A stretch of 64,000 nt of DNA from Robbsia betulipollinis (GCF_026624755.1 NZ_JAPMXC010000001.1:1646365-1710364); one strand, 5' to 3'. Positions 10,364-20,658 are shown, counted from the stretch's first letter. The notes: generated by a model not told the origin, from the sequence alone. Translations and numbers: made by a program.

Positions 10364-12818
10364 GGCGGGCAAGGGCGTGGGTACCGATGTGGGTGCCGAC
10401 GTGGGTGCCGACGTGGGTACCGATGCGGCATCGCCCTTGGCAGCCGCGTCCGAACCGGTGCGAGTGCTGCCGCATCGGGCGTGCTACAGCTGGCCGCTGA
10501 ACGCCGGCACCGTCGCGCCGCGGGCGCGGCTCGACGGTGCCGCGTCGCTCGACGCCGCCGGGCGACTCGCGCTCTGGCGCTACGCGGCGCGGGCATCGCC
10601 GCACGCCGTGCCCGGCGCCGCCAGCGCCGCAATCCGGCCGGAGATGCCGTACGGACCGCGGCGCATCGAGACGCTGATCGATGACGCCGCGGGCGCCATC
10701 CCTGCCGTCGCGCATGTTTTCGCGCGGGAATCCTTGGTCGACGAGATCGCGCGCGATGGTAGGCGTGACCCCCTGGCATTCCGGCGCGCGCATCTGGACG
10801 CGGCACGCGACGGTGGCGGCTCGGCATTGGTCGACGCGCTCGCGGAACGTGCCGTGTGGCGGCCGCGATCCCAGCCGCCCCGCCCGTTTGACGCACGGGT
10901 GACGCGGGGCCGCGGCTTTGCTTTCGACAAGCGCGCGCCGCGCCCGGGCGAAGCGGACTGCCCGGTGTATTCCGGGTGGATCGTCGACGTCGAAGTGGAT
11001 GGCGCGAGCGGCGGCATCGCCGTGACGCGCGTGGTCGCGGGGCAGGCGCGCGGGCATATCGACGGGAGCGGCATCGAAGGGATCGGCGCGGCGCGCATCG
11101 CGCGGGCGGCGTCGCGATTGCTCGGGCGCACCGTGGCGTATGTGCCCGCGCATGACGAAACCGCCGGTCCCGCGGCGCTCGCGTATCGCGCGTCCGGCGC
11201 CGTCGTGCAAGCCGTGAAGAGCGCGATGCAGGCAAAGGTCGAGACAGGGGACGCGGTGGTGAACGCCGGTCCGGCGCCGGAAATCGACGCAGCAAGCGAC
11301 GCAAGCGACGCCGCGCCCGCCGCCGCGGCGATCGCCAACGCGCTGTACGACGCGACCGGTGTCCGGTTTCGCGATCCGCCCTTCACCCCGGAGCGGGTGC
11401 GCGCGGTTCTGAACGACGCCGTTCCGGCGCGCGGTGGCCCTTTCGCGGGTCCGCGCGACCGCGGCGCCAGCATGCGCCTCGCTACGCGCCGCAGTCTGGC
11501 CTGGCTGGCGGCGGGTGCCAGCGCGCTGGCGGCCGTGCTCGGTACGGCCTGGCCGGTACGCGCGCCGCTGCCGCTCATCGAGCGGCCCGATCCGGCGACC
11601 TGGTCCGCGGCGACGCTCGCACGGGGACGCGCCGTCGCCGCCGCCGGGGACTGCGCGGTCTGTCACACCGCGCCGGGCGGGGTCGAGAACGCCGGCGGTC
11701 TGGGCATCGCGACGCCCTTCGGCACGGTCTATTCGACGAATCTGACGCCGGACGTCGTCCACGGCATCGGCGGCTGGTCGTTCGCCGCTTTCGAGCGCGC
11801 CATGCGGCAGGGGATTTCGCGGGACGGACGGCATCTGTACCCGGCGTTCCCCTACACGGCTTTCGCCAGGCTGAGCGAAGCCGACATGACCGCCTTGTAC
11901 GCATACCTGATGGCGCGGCCCGCGGTACCGGTGCCGGCACCGGCGACCCGGCTGCGGTTTCCGTTCAATCGGCGTGCGCTGCTGGCCGGCTGGAACGCGC
12001 TCTACCTGAGGCCGGGTGCCTATCGGCCCGATCCCGCGCGCGCCGCCGAGTGGAATCGCGGCCGCTATCTGGTGGAGGGCGCCGGGCATTGCGCCGCCTG
12101 CCATTCCCCACGCAACGCGCTGGGTGCGGAACTGGGCGGCGCCCGTCATCTGTCCGGCGGCGTCGTCGATGGCTGGACGGCCCCGTCGCTCGTGGCGAAT
12201 GCAACGTCGCGGCTGCCCTGGACCGAGACGGCATTGTTCGACTATCTGAGCACGGGCTTTTCCCGCGAACACGGCGTCGCGGCGGGGCCGATGGCGCCGG
12301 TGGTCGCGGGTCTCGCCACCTTGCCGGCGGCGGATGTCCGGGCGATGGCGCACTATCTGGCGTCTTTGCGCGCGCCGCCGCATGAGCAGGCACATGAGCA
12401 GGCACATGAGCAAGCGCATGAGCAAGCGCATGAGCAAGCGCATGAGCAAGCGCATGAGCGGGACGATCCGGCGATCCGTCTGCGTGGGCTGGAAACCGGC
12501 CAGCGGATTTTCGAGGGGGCGTGCGCGGTGTGTCACGCCGATGCCGGCGGCGTGGGAAATTTCGGCGTGCGGCCGCTGATGTCGCGCAATACCAGCGTCG
12601 CCGAACGTACCCCCGACAATCTGCTCCGCGTGATCCAGGCAGGGATCGCCGCGCCGGCAACGGACGCGTTGGGCTATATGCCCGGCTTCCGGGACGTGTT
12701 CGACGACCGGCAGGTCGCGGCGCTGGGCGCCTATCTGCGCGCCCGTTTCGCGCCGGCGGAACCCGCGTGGCCGGACCTCGCGGCCACGTCCGCGCGTATC
12801 CGCAGAATGCCGCATTGA
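10347..12818 (+). CDS. Fusion of a degenerate molybdopterin domain and a tri-haem cytochrome c
   Basis: An 823-residue fusion protein. Residues 1 to about 370 resemble only the C-terminal half of the molybdopterin subunit encoded at 3662-5935 (shared blocks: DPLAFR, SGWIVDVEVD, IANALYDATGVRFRDPPFTPE). The catalytic GAGE is missing and the VGQDTGTMINPDG block has decayed to VAGQARGHIDG. A hydrophobic stretch (about 383-398) then leads into a three-haem cytochrome c region with CAVCH (Cys436), CAACH (Cys582) and CAVCH (Cys726), as at the C terminus of Pseudomonas NicB. It probably accepts electrons from the 2Fe-2S subunit at the membrane, using the dead domain for docking. Two runs of 12-bp tandem repeats lie inside it. 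Export route is unclear because the Cys motifs follow an internal, not N-terminal, hydrophobic segment. Confidence 0.8.
10377..10424 (+). repeat. Four tandem 12-bp units in the start of the cytochrome fusion gene
   Basis: The unit is GTGGGTGCCGAC or GTGGGTACCGAT, repeated four times head to tail in frame, encoding Val-Gly-(Ala/Thr)-Asp repeats near the N terminus. The pattern suggests slippage expansion in a non-catalytic segment. Confidence 0.9.
12381..12459 (+). repeat. Six tandem 12-bp units encoding His-Glu-Gln-Ala
   Basis: The units CATGAGCAGGCA (two copies) and CATGAGCAAGCG (four copies) run head to tail, with a seventh partial unit. They encode HEQA six times between the second and third haem sites of the cytochrome fusion. 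The array is in frame, so copy-number change would only alter linker length. Its histidines could also bind metal. Confidence 0.95.
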
Positions 12819-12918
12819 CCGACACCGCGCGCGACGCACATCGTATCGAGAGGTGCGCCTCGCTGTTTGGCGCACATCGTCGGTTCCCCGGTCCGCAAGC
12901 CCGAGGGTGCCAACCTTT

Positions 12919-13389
12919 CTAGGATTGCTCGGTGCGCATCATCGCGCGCAGCAGGAAATCGAGCGCGACGCGTTCGCCCGGGTTCAGCGAACCGAAGGTC
13001 TGCTCCGTCACGTCCCGCGCGAATGGAATGGTCCGGTCGGTGAGCGCCCGGCCCTTGCCGGTCGCGCGCACGATCAGTTTGCGCCTGTCCCCGGGATCGG
13101 CCGACACGGAAACCAGCGACCGTTTCTTGAGGCGTTCCACCACGCCGCGGATGGTCGCCTGATCGATGGCGGTCGCCTTGACGATATCGTTCAATGAACA
13201 CGCATCCTGCTTGCGGATCGCGCACAGCGTGACGAATTGGGCGGCCGTCAGTTCGGAATCGGGAATCGCTGCCTGAAAAAGCGCGATATGCCGCTGATAA
13301 GCACGTCTGAGAAGGTGGCCAATCTGGTCCGAGAACACGTAATCGTCGCTGTTCCGAATCTTGGCGGGCGAGGGAGGGGGCGTCGGCAC
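12919..13389 (-). CDS. nicR: MarR family transcriptional regulator NicR
   Basis: A MarR-type winged-helix repressor closest to NicR, which in Pseudomonas represses nic genes and is released by 6-hydroxynicotinate. Landmarks are IGHLLRRAYQRHIALFQ, PDSELTAAQFVTLCAI, the recognition region IVKATAIDQATIRGVVERLK, the wing DPGDRRKLIV and LNPGERVALDFLL. All possible starts are GTG: 13428, 13389 and 13338. The first would place the operator-like palindrome at 13401-13414 inside the gene and add a non-helical AT-rich translation, so 13389 is preferred. That operator suggests autoregulation. The gene converges on the cytochrome gene, about 100 bp away. Confidence 0.88.
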   Translation of the reverse strand: MPTPPPSPAKIRNSDDYVFSDQIGHLLRRAYQRHIALFQAAIPDSELTAAQFVTLCAIRKQDACSLNDIVKATAIDQATIRGVVERLKKRSLVSVSADPGDRRKLIVRATGKGRALTDRTIPFARDVTEQTFGSLNPGERVALDFLLRAMMRTEQS

Positions 13390-13400
13390 AAGAAAAAATT

Positions 13401-13414
13401 GTAGTGTATACGTT
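13401..13414 (-). promoter_or_regulatory. Candidate NicR operator upstream of nicR
   Basis: On the minus strand this reads AACGTATACACTAC, matching the nicX site at 11 of 14 positions and in the same orientation to its gene. It overlaps the AT-rich stretch just before the preferred nicR start, which fits autorepression. Confidence 0.5.
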
Positions 13415-13467
13415 ATTTCACGCGCCACGCCGTCGCGGGCAGGGCGACCCCGCCCGCGCGATGCGGA

Positions 13468-14283
13468 TCAGGTTTTCTTCAGATTTTTGACCGGCACCTC
13501 GATCAAGGTCAGTTGCACGGTCTTGCCGCTTTGCCAGGCGTTCGCGCCGGGGTCGACCGTCGGCATCGGAATATCCGCCCGGTTCTTCTTCTGTGCCGCG
13601 GCGCTGACGTGAAAGCGCTCGTCGCGATTCTGCACCATGGCCGGATTCGCCTGTCCATCCTGCGTGAACCCCATCATCAGTTGCGGGATGCCGAACGGAA
13701 AAGTTTTGTCCCGGTCGATCTGCCAGGTGTGCCAGGTCTTGCCATAGGTGGTGACCAGATCCTTCATGAACGCATGCTCGGCGAGGTCGGGCACGCGCGG
13801 TGCCACCAGTTCGCCCGATTTCACCTCATAGTGATGGCTGTGCCACAGGCGCTTTTCCTCGGCGGGCAGGGTCTTGAACACCCGCTCGCTGACGATGTAC
13901 TCGATGCCGATGAGCTTGGCGTGCGCGTGGTTCGCGTCATAGATCACGCACTGGTGGAAATCCTCGCTCAGGTGCGTGCAGAAGTGGTTCGCCTCCACCT
14001 GGCGACCCATGTCGTCGGCGTAGAAATGGAAGCCGTTCAGGTATTCGCTCATCGCGTCGATGGGTTTCTTGCTTTGCAGCGCGTCCGCTCCGGTGTCGAG
14101 CATCTTGCTGTGCAGGGACGTTGGCCCGGACGTCGACGCCGCCGGCAGCGGCGCGGCGGGCGTTTGCTGTGCCCCCGCCAGTCTGGAAAACAGACCCGCG
14201 AGGGGCAGGGCCAGCGCGCTCTTGACGAGCGTCGTGTTGAAACGGCGGCGGCAAACGCAGTCGTCGGTGTGATCGTCTGACAT
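13468..14283 (-). CDS. DUF1264 domain protein with Tat-like signal
   Basis: A 271-residue exported protein of the DUF1264 family, related to plant oil-body-associated proteins; its biochemical function is unknown. The N terminus CRRRFNTTLVKSALALPLAG looks like a twin-arginine signal, with a second cleavable stretch up to LAGAQQ. The domain is His-rich (NGFHFYADDMGRQVEANHFC, HLSEDFHQCVIYDANHAHAK, LWHSHHYEVKSGEL), which suggests a metal site. The start at 14283 has AGGAGA five bases upstream. It follows nicR on the same strand after only about 80 bp but shows no link to pyridine catabolism. Confidence 0.85.
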   Translation of the reverse strand: MSDDHTDDCVCRRRFNTTLVKSALALPLAGLFSRLAGAQQTPAAPLPAASTSGPTSLHSKMLDTGADALQSKKPIDAMSEYLNGFHFYADDMGRQVEANHFCTHLSEDFHQCVIYDANHAHAKLIGIEYIVSERVFKTLPAEEKRLWHSHHYEVKSGELVAPRVPDLAEHAFMKDLVTTYGKTWHTWQIDRDKTFPFGIPQLMMGFTQDGQANPAMVQNRDERFHVSAAAQKKNRADIPMPTVDPGANAWQSGKTVQLTLIEVPVKNLKKT

Positions 14284-14412
14284 GGTCTCTCCTTATGCTG
14301 TGCGGACAAGGGAGGGCCGAGCGCTGTCGCGTCCGGCGCTTCCCTCACGCCGGACGCGCAAGTTCCGCACCCACGCGCGCCCGGCGTCGGCGACCGGGCC
14401 AGGCGGGCCGTG

Positions 14413-17139
14413 CTACTCGGCCGTCATCTTCGCGACCAGCGCGGCGCATGAACCGATCTGCTCCTGCACCTTGCGCACCGAACGGGCCAGACCGGCGGAC
14501 GGCGCGACGGACGCGCCGTTGAACTGCGCACCCACGCGCGCCGCGTCCTCGGCGGTGCAGCCCCGCGCGCCGAAGAGCTGGGGCAGGCGCAGCGTCATCC
14601 ACCCGTCGCTGCGTTTCGCGACCGCGTCGGCGTGCGCCGTGTACCAGCTCCAGATCGCGGCGTTGCTGGCCGGACCGGCATCCGTGTTGCGCAGCAGCTG
14701 GGCAAGTTCGCCGGTCTTCACGCGCGGATCGAGCATGAGGTCCATCACCCGGTTCGCGTGTTCCGAGGGCACCGCGGCACCGAGCGCATGCAGCAGGCTC
14801 AGACGCTGGGCGGCATCCGTCACCGTGCCGAGCGCGTCGGCAAGCGGCGTGATCGCCGCGTCGCCGCGTTCCTGCACGGCGACCGCGAGCACGACGTCGC
14901 GGGTATTGGCGTCGAGCGCGGCGAGATCCGGATGGCCGTCGACGGGGTGCGCGAAGGCCGGGTCGCTTTGTGCCAGCAACGCCTGCCGGACTTCCGGCAC
15001 CTTGAGATCGAGCGCGAAAAAGCCCAGCAAGGTGGCGCGCAGCAATGCGTCGTCCTCGCTGTCCTGCGGGCGCGCGGCATAGCCGAGCCGGGTCATCGCC
15101 GGCATCCAGGCCTGGATCGCCACGTCACGGACATGGGCGCGCTGCGCGTCGCCGGCGGCATGCAGATACAGCCAGCTCGCGCTGCCCATCAGCGCGGTCG
15201 ATACCTGCCGCGTGGGCGAGGCGGCCAGCGCGGCGGCGGTCTCCAGCACCACTGCCGAAGGCAGGTCGCCGCGCTGGAAACCGGCCGCGATCGCGCGGGC
15301 GTAGGCGAGTTTTTCCAGATCGCTCAAGGCCGCCAGGTGATCGTGCAGCCGGTGGCGGTCGTCGTCGGCCTGCTCGAACTGGTAGTAGCCGGCGGCATCG
15401 GCGTTCGGCATGTACCAGCTCGACGCGTTCGCGCCGTCGAGCACGATGCTGCCTTGCGCGTCGCTCACGAGTTCGCACTTCGTCTTCGACGTCGTTCCGG
15501 AAGCGTCGCCGACCCCGTAGCGCACGCATACGGGCAGGCCCCAGACGCGTCGCGCGTCCGCGTTCGAGCCCAGCGGCAGATAGCGTTGCTGCGTGACGTT
15601 CAGCATGACCTGGCCGTCGCGCGTGACGAGCCGGGTGGTCAGCAGCGGCACGCCGGGTTGGTCGATGAAGCTGCGGAACGCCGCGCCGTAGCGCTCGCCG
15701 TAGGGCGTCTGCGCCTGTATCGCCGAGATCAGGTCGGCGGCGCCCGCGGTGGAAAACGCATGGGCCTTCAGATACTGGCGCACGCCGTCGCGAAACGGCG
15801 TTTCGCCGGCCAGCTTCTCGAACATGCGCAGAACGGCGGCGCCTTTTTGATAGGTGATGCCGTCGAAGGCGCTGTCGATGTCGCTGTTGTCGGTGATCGG
15901 TTGGCGGATCTGGCGCGCGGCCGCCAGGCTGTCCTCGCTCATCGCCCGGGCGGTGCCGGCCATGTCGTCGAGCGCGATCCGGTATTCGGGATGAACCTGT
16001 TCGGTGATCTTGCTCTGCATCCAGGTCGCGAACGCTTCGTTGAGCCACAGGTCGTCCCACCAGGCCATGGTGACGGTATCGCCGTTCCACTGGTGCGACA
16101 GCTCGTGGGCGACGGTCACGAAGGAGTCGCGCAGCAGACCCTTCGGCGTGTTGGCGTCGGACAGCAGCAGGAAATCGCGGAAGGTGACGAGACCGGGGTT
16201 TTCCATCGCGCCGGCGCTGAAATCGGGCGCGGCGAGCAGCGCGATCTTGCCGAACGGATAGCCGAACGCGAAATAGTTTTCAAGACTGGCGATGATGGCC
16301 GGGGTCTCGCCGAGGATGTGGTCGATCCGCGCGCCTTCGCCCGCGGTCGTCACGCCCTGCAGCGGGATCGGCGCGGACCGCCACGGCGACGGCGCGATCG
16401 TCGGCCCGCGCACCAGGTCCCACGGTCCCACCGCGAAGGCGACGAGGTAGGTCGGTAGCGGCCGGGTGGGCGCGAAGGTGACCTCGCGCCAGCCCGTCTG
16501 CGGCGCGCGCTCGGCGATCTCCGGCGTGTTGGCGATGATGCGTTCCCGCGCGGGCGCCGCGATGGTGAGGGTGTACGGCGTCTTGAAACGCGGCTCGTCG
16601 AAGCTCGGGAACACGTTGCGGGCGCTGATCGATTCCATCTGCGTCATCGCGTACGAGTGGCCGGCGAAATCAACGCGGTACAGGCCGTCCAGGCCTTTCT
16701 CGAGCGGTGCGGAATAGGCGAAGCGCAGGGTGAAGCGGCCGGCCGGCATCAGCCGCGGGAAGTGCACTTCGGCGACGCCCTGGCTGGCGTTGGCGTTCGT
16801 CAGCGTAACGGCGGTGCGTTTGCCGGCGGCGTCGGTGAGCGTGGCCGAATGGACATCGAGCTTGCTGGCGTGCAGCCAGAGGTGATCGGCCGGGCGCCGT
16901 AGATCGAGCGCGATGGTGGTCGTGCCGTCGAAACGCGCGGCGTGCGGATCGATACGGAAGTCGAGCTTGTACGACAGCGGCGCCGCCCAGTCGGGGAGCT
17001 GGCCCAGCGGCGGGCTGTCGTCGGGCGTGGCCGCGCCGGCGGCCTGCGCGGCGAGCGTCAGCAACGCCGCACCGATGAAACGGGTGCGCGAAGAAAGAGG
17101 GAACGATGGTTTGCAGCGCGAAGTGTCGACAGCGGTCAT
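14413..17139 (-). CDS. M1 family zinc aminopeptidase, secreted
   Basis: A 908-residue gluzincin aminopeptidase removing N-terminal residues from peptides. A signal peptide (IGAALLTLAAQAAGA) precedes the N-terminal beta-sandwich domain. The substrate-anchoring GAMEN sits in SAGAMENPGLVTF, and the zinc site HELSHQW is followed 18 residues later by NEAFATW, giving the full HExxH-18-E signature. The C-terminal part is the helical ERAP1-type domain, so it resembles the eukaryotic-like puromycin-sensitive group more than E. coli PepN. Length fits the family. It stands alone, 130 bp from the DUF1264 gene and 150 bp from the chemoreceptor gene. Confidence 0.92.
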   Translation of the reverse strand: MTAVDTSRCKPSFPLSSRTRFIGAALLTLAAQAAGAATPDDSPPLGQLPDWAAPLSYKLDFRIDPHAARFDGTTTIALDLRRPADHLWLHASKLDVHSATLTDAAGKRTAVTLTNANASQGVAEVHFPRLMPAGRFTLRFAYSAPLEKGLDGLYRVDFAGHSYAMTQMESISARNVFPSFDEPRFKTPYTLTIAAPARERIIANTPEIAERAPQTGWREVTFAPTRPLPTYLVAFAVGPWDLVRGPTIAPSPWRSAPIPLQGVTTAGEGARIDHILGETPAIIASLENYFAFGYPFGKIALLAAPDFSAGAMENPGLVTFRDFLLLSDANTPKGLLRDSFVTVAHELSHQWNGDTVTMAWWDDLWLNEAFATWMQSKITEQVHPEYRIALDDMAGTARAMSEDSLAAARQIRQPITDNSDIDSAFDGITYQKGAAVLRMFEKLAGETPFRDGVRQYLKAHAFSTAGAADLISAIQAQTPYGERYGAAFRSFIDQPGVPLLTTRLVTRDGQVMLNVTQQRYLPLGSNADARRVWGLPVCVRYGVGDASGTTSKTKCELVSDAQGSIVLDGANASSWYMPNADAAGYYQFEQADDDRHRLHDHLAALSDLEKLAYARAIAAGFQRGDLPSAVVLETAAALAASPTRQVSTALMGSASWLYLHAAGDAQRAHVRDVAIQAWMPAMTRLGYAARPQDSEDDALLRATLLGFFALDLKVPEVRQALLAQSDPAFAHPVDGHPDLAALDANTRDVVLAVAVQERGDAAITPLADALGTVTDAAQRLSLLHALGAAVPSEHANRVMDLMLDPRVKTGELAQLLRNTDAGPASNAAIWSWYTAHADAVAKRSDGWMTLRLPQLFGARGCTAEDAARVGAQFNGASVAPSAGLARSVRKVQEQIGSCAALVAKMTAE

Positions 17140-17291
17140 GGAAAGGGCAGGGGCCGGGCTGAGGTGGGCCCGATTGTACAGGCCGAAATCTCCGGAAAGA
17201 AATGCCGTGCTTACGGGTTTTCCCTAGTCCGTCGCGCTGCCGTCCTGTTCTGTCTCCCACGTCCCGCTTCCCGCTTTCCTCGCTCGCGGCC

Positions 17292-18860
17292 CTATCTCAC
17301 GGTGAAGGCGGAGACCGCGGCCACCATCCGGCCCGCCTGCTGCTCCAGCGAACTGGCCGCCGCCGACGCCTGCTCGACCAGCGCGGCGTTCTGCTGCGTG
17401 ACCTGATCCATCTGCCGCACGGCCAGACCGACCTGATCGATGCCGGTGCTCTGCTCGACGGTGGCGGCCGTGATGTCGTTCATCAACGTGGCGACCTTGC
17501 CGATCGCGCCGACGATCTCGGTCATGGTGCCGCCCGCCTGGGCGACGAGGCCGTTGCCCTGGTGGACGTCGCGCACGGACGTATCGATCAGCGTCTTGAT
17601 GTCCTTCGCGGCGCTGGCGCTGCGCTGCGCCAGGCCCCGTACCTCGCTGGCCACCACGGCGAAACCGCGGCCATGCTCGCCGGCACGCGCGGCCTCCACC
17701 GCGGCGTTGAGCGCCAGGATATTGGTCTGAAAGGCGATGCTGTCGATGAGACCGGTGATGTCGGCGATCTTGCTCGAGCTGGACTGGATCGCGTCCATCG
17801 TGGCGATCGCACGCCCGACGACGTCGCCGCCGCGGTGCGCGATGTCGGAGGCGGCCAGCGCCAGGGCGCTCGCTTCGCGGGCGTTGTCGGCGTTCGCTTT
17901 GACCGTGGACGTCAGTTCCTGCATGCTGGCGGACGTTTGCTCCAGCGCCGCGGACTGTTCCTCGGTGCGGCTCGCCAGGTCCGCGTTGCCCGCGGCGATC
18001 TCGCGCGCGCCGGTATCGATCGCCTGCGAATTCGTCCGCACGTTCATGACCGTCGCCGTCAACTCGTGCTGCATGTGCGTCATGGCCTGCAGCAATTGCC
18101 CGATCTCGTTGCGTCCGGCCGGCGGGACGACGCTCGTCAGGTCGCCCGATGCGATTTCGTCGAGGGTGCGCACGGCGCCTTCCAGGGGTCGGATGAGAAG
18201 ACGGCGCAACGCGAGATGCGTCGTCAACGTCAGGGCCAGCGCCGCCAGCACGCCGACGATGACCAGGCCCAGGACCCAGGCATGCTCGCGCTGGCTGGCC
18301 GCGATGTCGTCGCGCATCAGGGCTTCGCCAGACTTCTGAAATGCTTCGACGCTCTCCCCGTACTGCATGCCGCCCCGGATCACTTCGGCGTCGTTGATGC
18401 GCACGTAGGCAGCCGTATCGCCCTTGTCGAGTGCCTGGATGGCATGCAGCAGCGCGTCGTGCATTTTGGCGCCGGCGTCGACGATCGCCTGCCGGATGGC
18501 CTCGTCGCGTCCCGGAAAGGCGGCGGCATCATGGAACGCCTGGCCCGTGGCGACGCCGCGCGCGAAGCTTTTCCGCGCGCTGTCGAGCGCCGAGTCGCGG
18601 CCCGACGTGTCGTTGCGTTCCTTCAGGGCCGCGTACGCGCGGGTCAGCGCCGAGCGCACCCGGGTGGTTTCCTTGTAGCCGTCGTTGACGAGCAATTCCT
18701 GCCGGGCAATGTCATACAGGCGGGTGGCGCCGTCGTTGGCGCGGCCCAGCGCCACGACGCCGATGCAGGCACCGAAGACGATCATGGCCGCGAACGCGGC
18801 GAGCACCATCAGGAGGCTGGATCGGATCGTGAGATTTTGCATGGTGGCGTTCGGGGTCAT
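17292..18860 (-). CDS. Methyl-accepting chemotaxis protein
   Basis: A 522-residue inner-membrane chemoreceptor. The first membrane segment (about residues 15-38, SLLMVLAAFAAMIVFGACIG) is followed by a periplasmic four-helix-bundle sensor of about 160 residues, then a second segment (VLGLVIVGVLAALALTLTTH), a HAMP region and the signalling coiled coil. The hairpin tip reads VVASEVRGLAQRSASAAKDI, which binds CheA and CheW. There is no C-terminal NWETF-like tether, so it would rely on other receptors for CheR and CheB docking. No chemotaxis genes adjoin it and its ligand cannot be told. Two starts are possible (18860 or 18842); neither has a strong Shine-Dalgarno. Confidence 0.92.
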   Translation of the reverse strand: MTPNATMQNLTIRSSLLMVLAAFAAMIVFGACIGVVALGRANDGATRLYDIARQELLVNDGYKETTRVRSALTRAYAALKERNDTSGRDSALDSARKSFARGVATGQAFHDAAAFPGRDEAIRQAIVDAGAKMHDALLHAIQALDKGDTAAYVRINDAEVIRGGMQYGESVEAFQKSGEALMRDDIAASQREHAWVLGLVIVGVLAALALTLTTHLALRRLLIRPLEGAVRTLDEIASGDLTSVVPPAGRNEIGQLLQAMTHMQHELTATVMNVRTNSQAIDTGAREIAAGNADLASRTEEQSAALEQTSASMQELTSTVKANADNAREASALALAASDIAHRGGDVVGRAIATMDAIQSSSSKIADITGLIDSIAFQTNILALNAAVEAARAGEHGRGFAVVASEVRGLAQRSASAAKDIKTLIDTSVRDVHQGNGLVAQAGGTMTEIVGAIGKVATLMNDITAATVEQSTGIDQVGLAVRQMDQVTQQNAALVEQASAAASSLEQQAGRMVAAVSAFTVR

Positions 18861-19038
18861 TGTTGACCCTGTAACGACCGCCTGGCCGGAAACTTGAAAT
18901 TTTGTTATTTCGGGAGCCGGACGGGATGCGCGTCGGCCTTCCGCGTCCGCATCTTATAATGAGCGCCCGATCCGGCCCGCGGCTGGCGGTCCCGCCCGGG
19001 CCCGTCGGCGGCGGGGGCGGGCGCATACGGACAGACGC

Positions 19039-20658
19039 ATGACCCTCCCACCGCACGGTCTTTCCCTCCCGGCGCCGCATCCCACGGGGCCGACGGCGGC
19101 ATCGACATCGACATCGACGCCATCCGGCCTGCCCGCAGCAGCCGGCGTGTCCGGCATTGCGGCGGATTTCGGCACGCTCGACGCACCGCTCGCGCACTGG
19201 GCCGCCTGCCGTCCGGCGGCGATCGCGCTCGACGACGGCGACAGCCGGATGAGCTTCGCCGCGCTCGCGCAGGCAGTGGCGCAGGGCGCGGCAGAGCTGG
19301 ACGCCGCACGCGCGCCGGCATCGGTGTGGCTCGATGCGGTGGCGGCGTGGCGTGGTGCGGCGCACGGCGCGCCGGCTCCGGCCGCAAGCCGGGATCCGCA
19401 GGCGGATGTCGGGCTGGTCGGGCGTCTGCGCGATTTTCTCGCGATCGTCGCGAGCGGGCGCGCGGCGGCGGTCGGCGACGCGGACTGGCCGCCGGGCGTG
19501 CGCGAACGGCTGGTCGACGTGCTCGACCCTGCGCGCGTGACCATGCCGCCGCCGGGGCCCGGCAGCCCGTTCTACATCGGCTTCACGTCGGGCAGCACGG
19601 GGGTGCCGAAAGGTTTTCGGCGCGATCACCGGTCCTGGGCCGAGAGCTTTCGGGTCGCGCTCGACGAATTCGGGGCGGGTGCGCGGGCGCGGGTCTTCTG
19701 CCCCGGGCGTCTGTCCCACTCGCTGTTCCTGTTCGGCGCGCTGCTGGGGGTATGGACCGGCGCCGGGGTGCGCCTGCAGGCGCGCTTCTCGGCCGGGCGC
19801 GCGCTGGCGCTGCTGCGCGACGGCGAGCATTGCATGGTGGCGGTGCCCAGCCAGTTGCTGCTGATGCTGGAATTGGCCGCGCGCCGCGCCGTCGCGCCGC
19901 TGCCGGGCGTGCGACTGATCATGATCAGCGGCGCGCGCTGGATGCGCGAACGCACGCCGGCGCTGCGCGCGCTGTTTCCGAACGCGCGTCTGGTCGAGTT
20001 CTACGGTGCGTCGGAAACGAGCTTCGTGGCGTGGACCGATGCCGATCCGGCGCTGCCGGGCGCCGTGGTCGGACGGCCGTTCGCGAATGTCGAGATCGCG
20101 ATTCGCGACGCCCGCGGAGCGGACGTGCCGCCGGGCGCGCCGGGCCTGATCCATGTACGCAGTCCGATGCTGTTTCGCGACTATGTCGGCGCCGGCGCGG
20201 ACGACACGGCGGCGTTGCGCGACGGGCCGTGGCTGTCGGTGCGGGACGTCGGTCGTATCGATGCGCAGGGCCGGTTGTGCCTGATCGGACGGGAGAAACG
20301 CATGATCGTCACGCAAGGCAGGAATCTGTTCCCCGAGGAGGTCGAGCAGGTGCTGCTGACGCATCCGGCGCTGGTCGACGCGTCGGTGCAGCCGCAACAC
20401 GATCCGCTGCGCGGCACGCGGGTGGTCGCCGTCGTGCGTTTCGCGCCCGGCGCCCACGCCACCCGGCGCGCGCTGGCCGCCTGGTGCGGGGCGCGGCTCG
20501 AAACCTACAAGGTGCCGCGCCGCCTGTGGCGCTGCGATGCGTGGCCCCTGACCGCGAGCGGCAAGACCGACCATCCGGCACTGGCGCGGGCGCTGGCCGG
20601 CGCGCACGCGAGCGATGCAAATGATGCAAATGATGCGCGATGGCTGATACCGATCTGA
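19039..20658 (+). CDS. AMP-dependent acyl-CoA synthetase/ligase
   Basis: A 539-residue adenylate-forming enzyme that activates a carboxylic acid to acyl-AMP and then acyl-CoA. The P-loop FTSGSTGVPKG, the acyl-binding YGASE motif, the hinge region SVRDVGRIDAQGRLCLIGR and the C-terminal Lys in LTASGKTD are all present. The N-terminal domain is short and preceded by a Ser/Thr/Pro-rich leader of about 40 residues. Its last 19 bases overlap the start of a thiolase-like gene, so the pair is coupled and may act on one acyl chain. The very end is a small tandem repeat (GATGCAAAT) coding Asp-Ala-Asn units. Substrate unknown. Confidence 0.85.
   Translation: MTLPPHGLSLPAPHPTGPTAASTSTSTPSGLPAAAGVSGIAADFGTLDAPLAHWAACRPAAIALDDGDSRMSFAALAQAVAQGAAELDAARAPASVWLDAVAAWRGAAHGAPAPAASRDPQADVGLVGRLRDFLAIVASGRAAAVGDADWPPGVRERLVDVLDPARVTMPPPGPGSPFYIGFTSGSTGVPKGFRRDHRSWAESFRVALDEFGAGARARVFCPGRLSHSLFLFGALLGVWTGAGVRLQARFSAGRALALLRDGEHCMVAVPSQLLLMLELAARRAVAPLPGVRLIMISGARWMRERTPALRALFPNARLVEFYGASETSFVAWTDADPALPGAVVGRPFANVEIAIRDARGADVPPGAPGLIHVRSPMLFRDYVGAGADDTAALRDGPWLSVRDVGRIDAQGRLCLIGREKRMIVTQGRNLFPEEVEQVLLTHPALVDASVQPQHDPLRGTRVVAVVRFAPGAHATRRALAAWCGARLETYKVPRRLWRCDAWPLTASGKTDHPALARALAGAHASDANDANDARWLIPI

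Noticed and set aside
12381-12459. Short tandem repeats considered as replication-origin iterons
   Set aside because: They lie inside a coding region, in frame, with a 12-bp period coding HEQA, and there is no replication gene or AT-rich element nearby.
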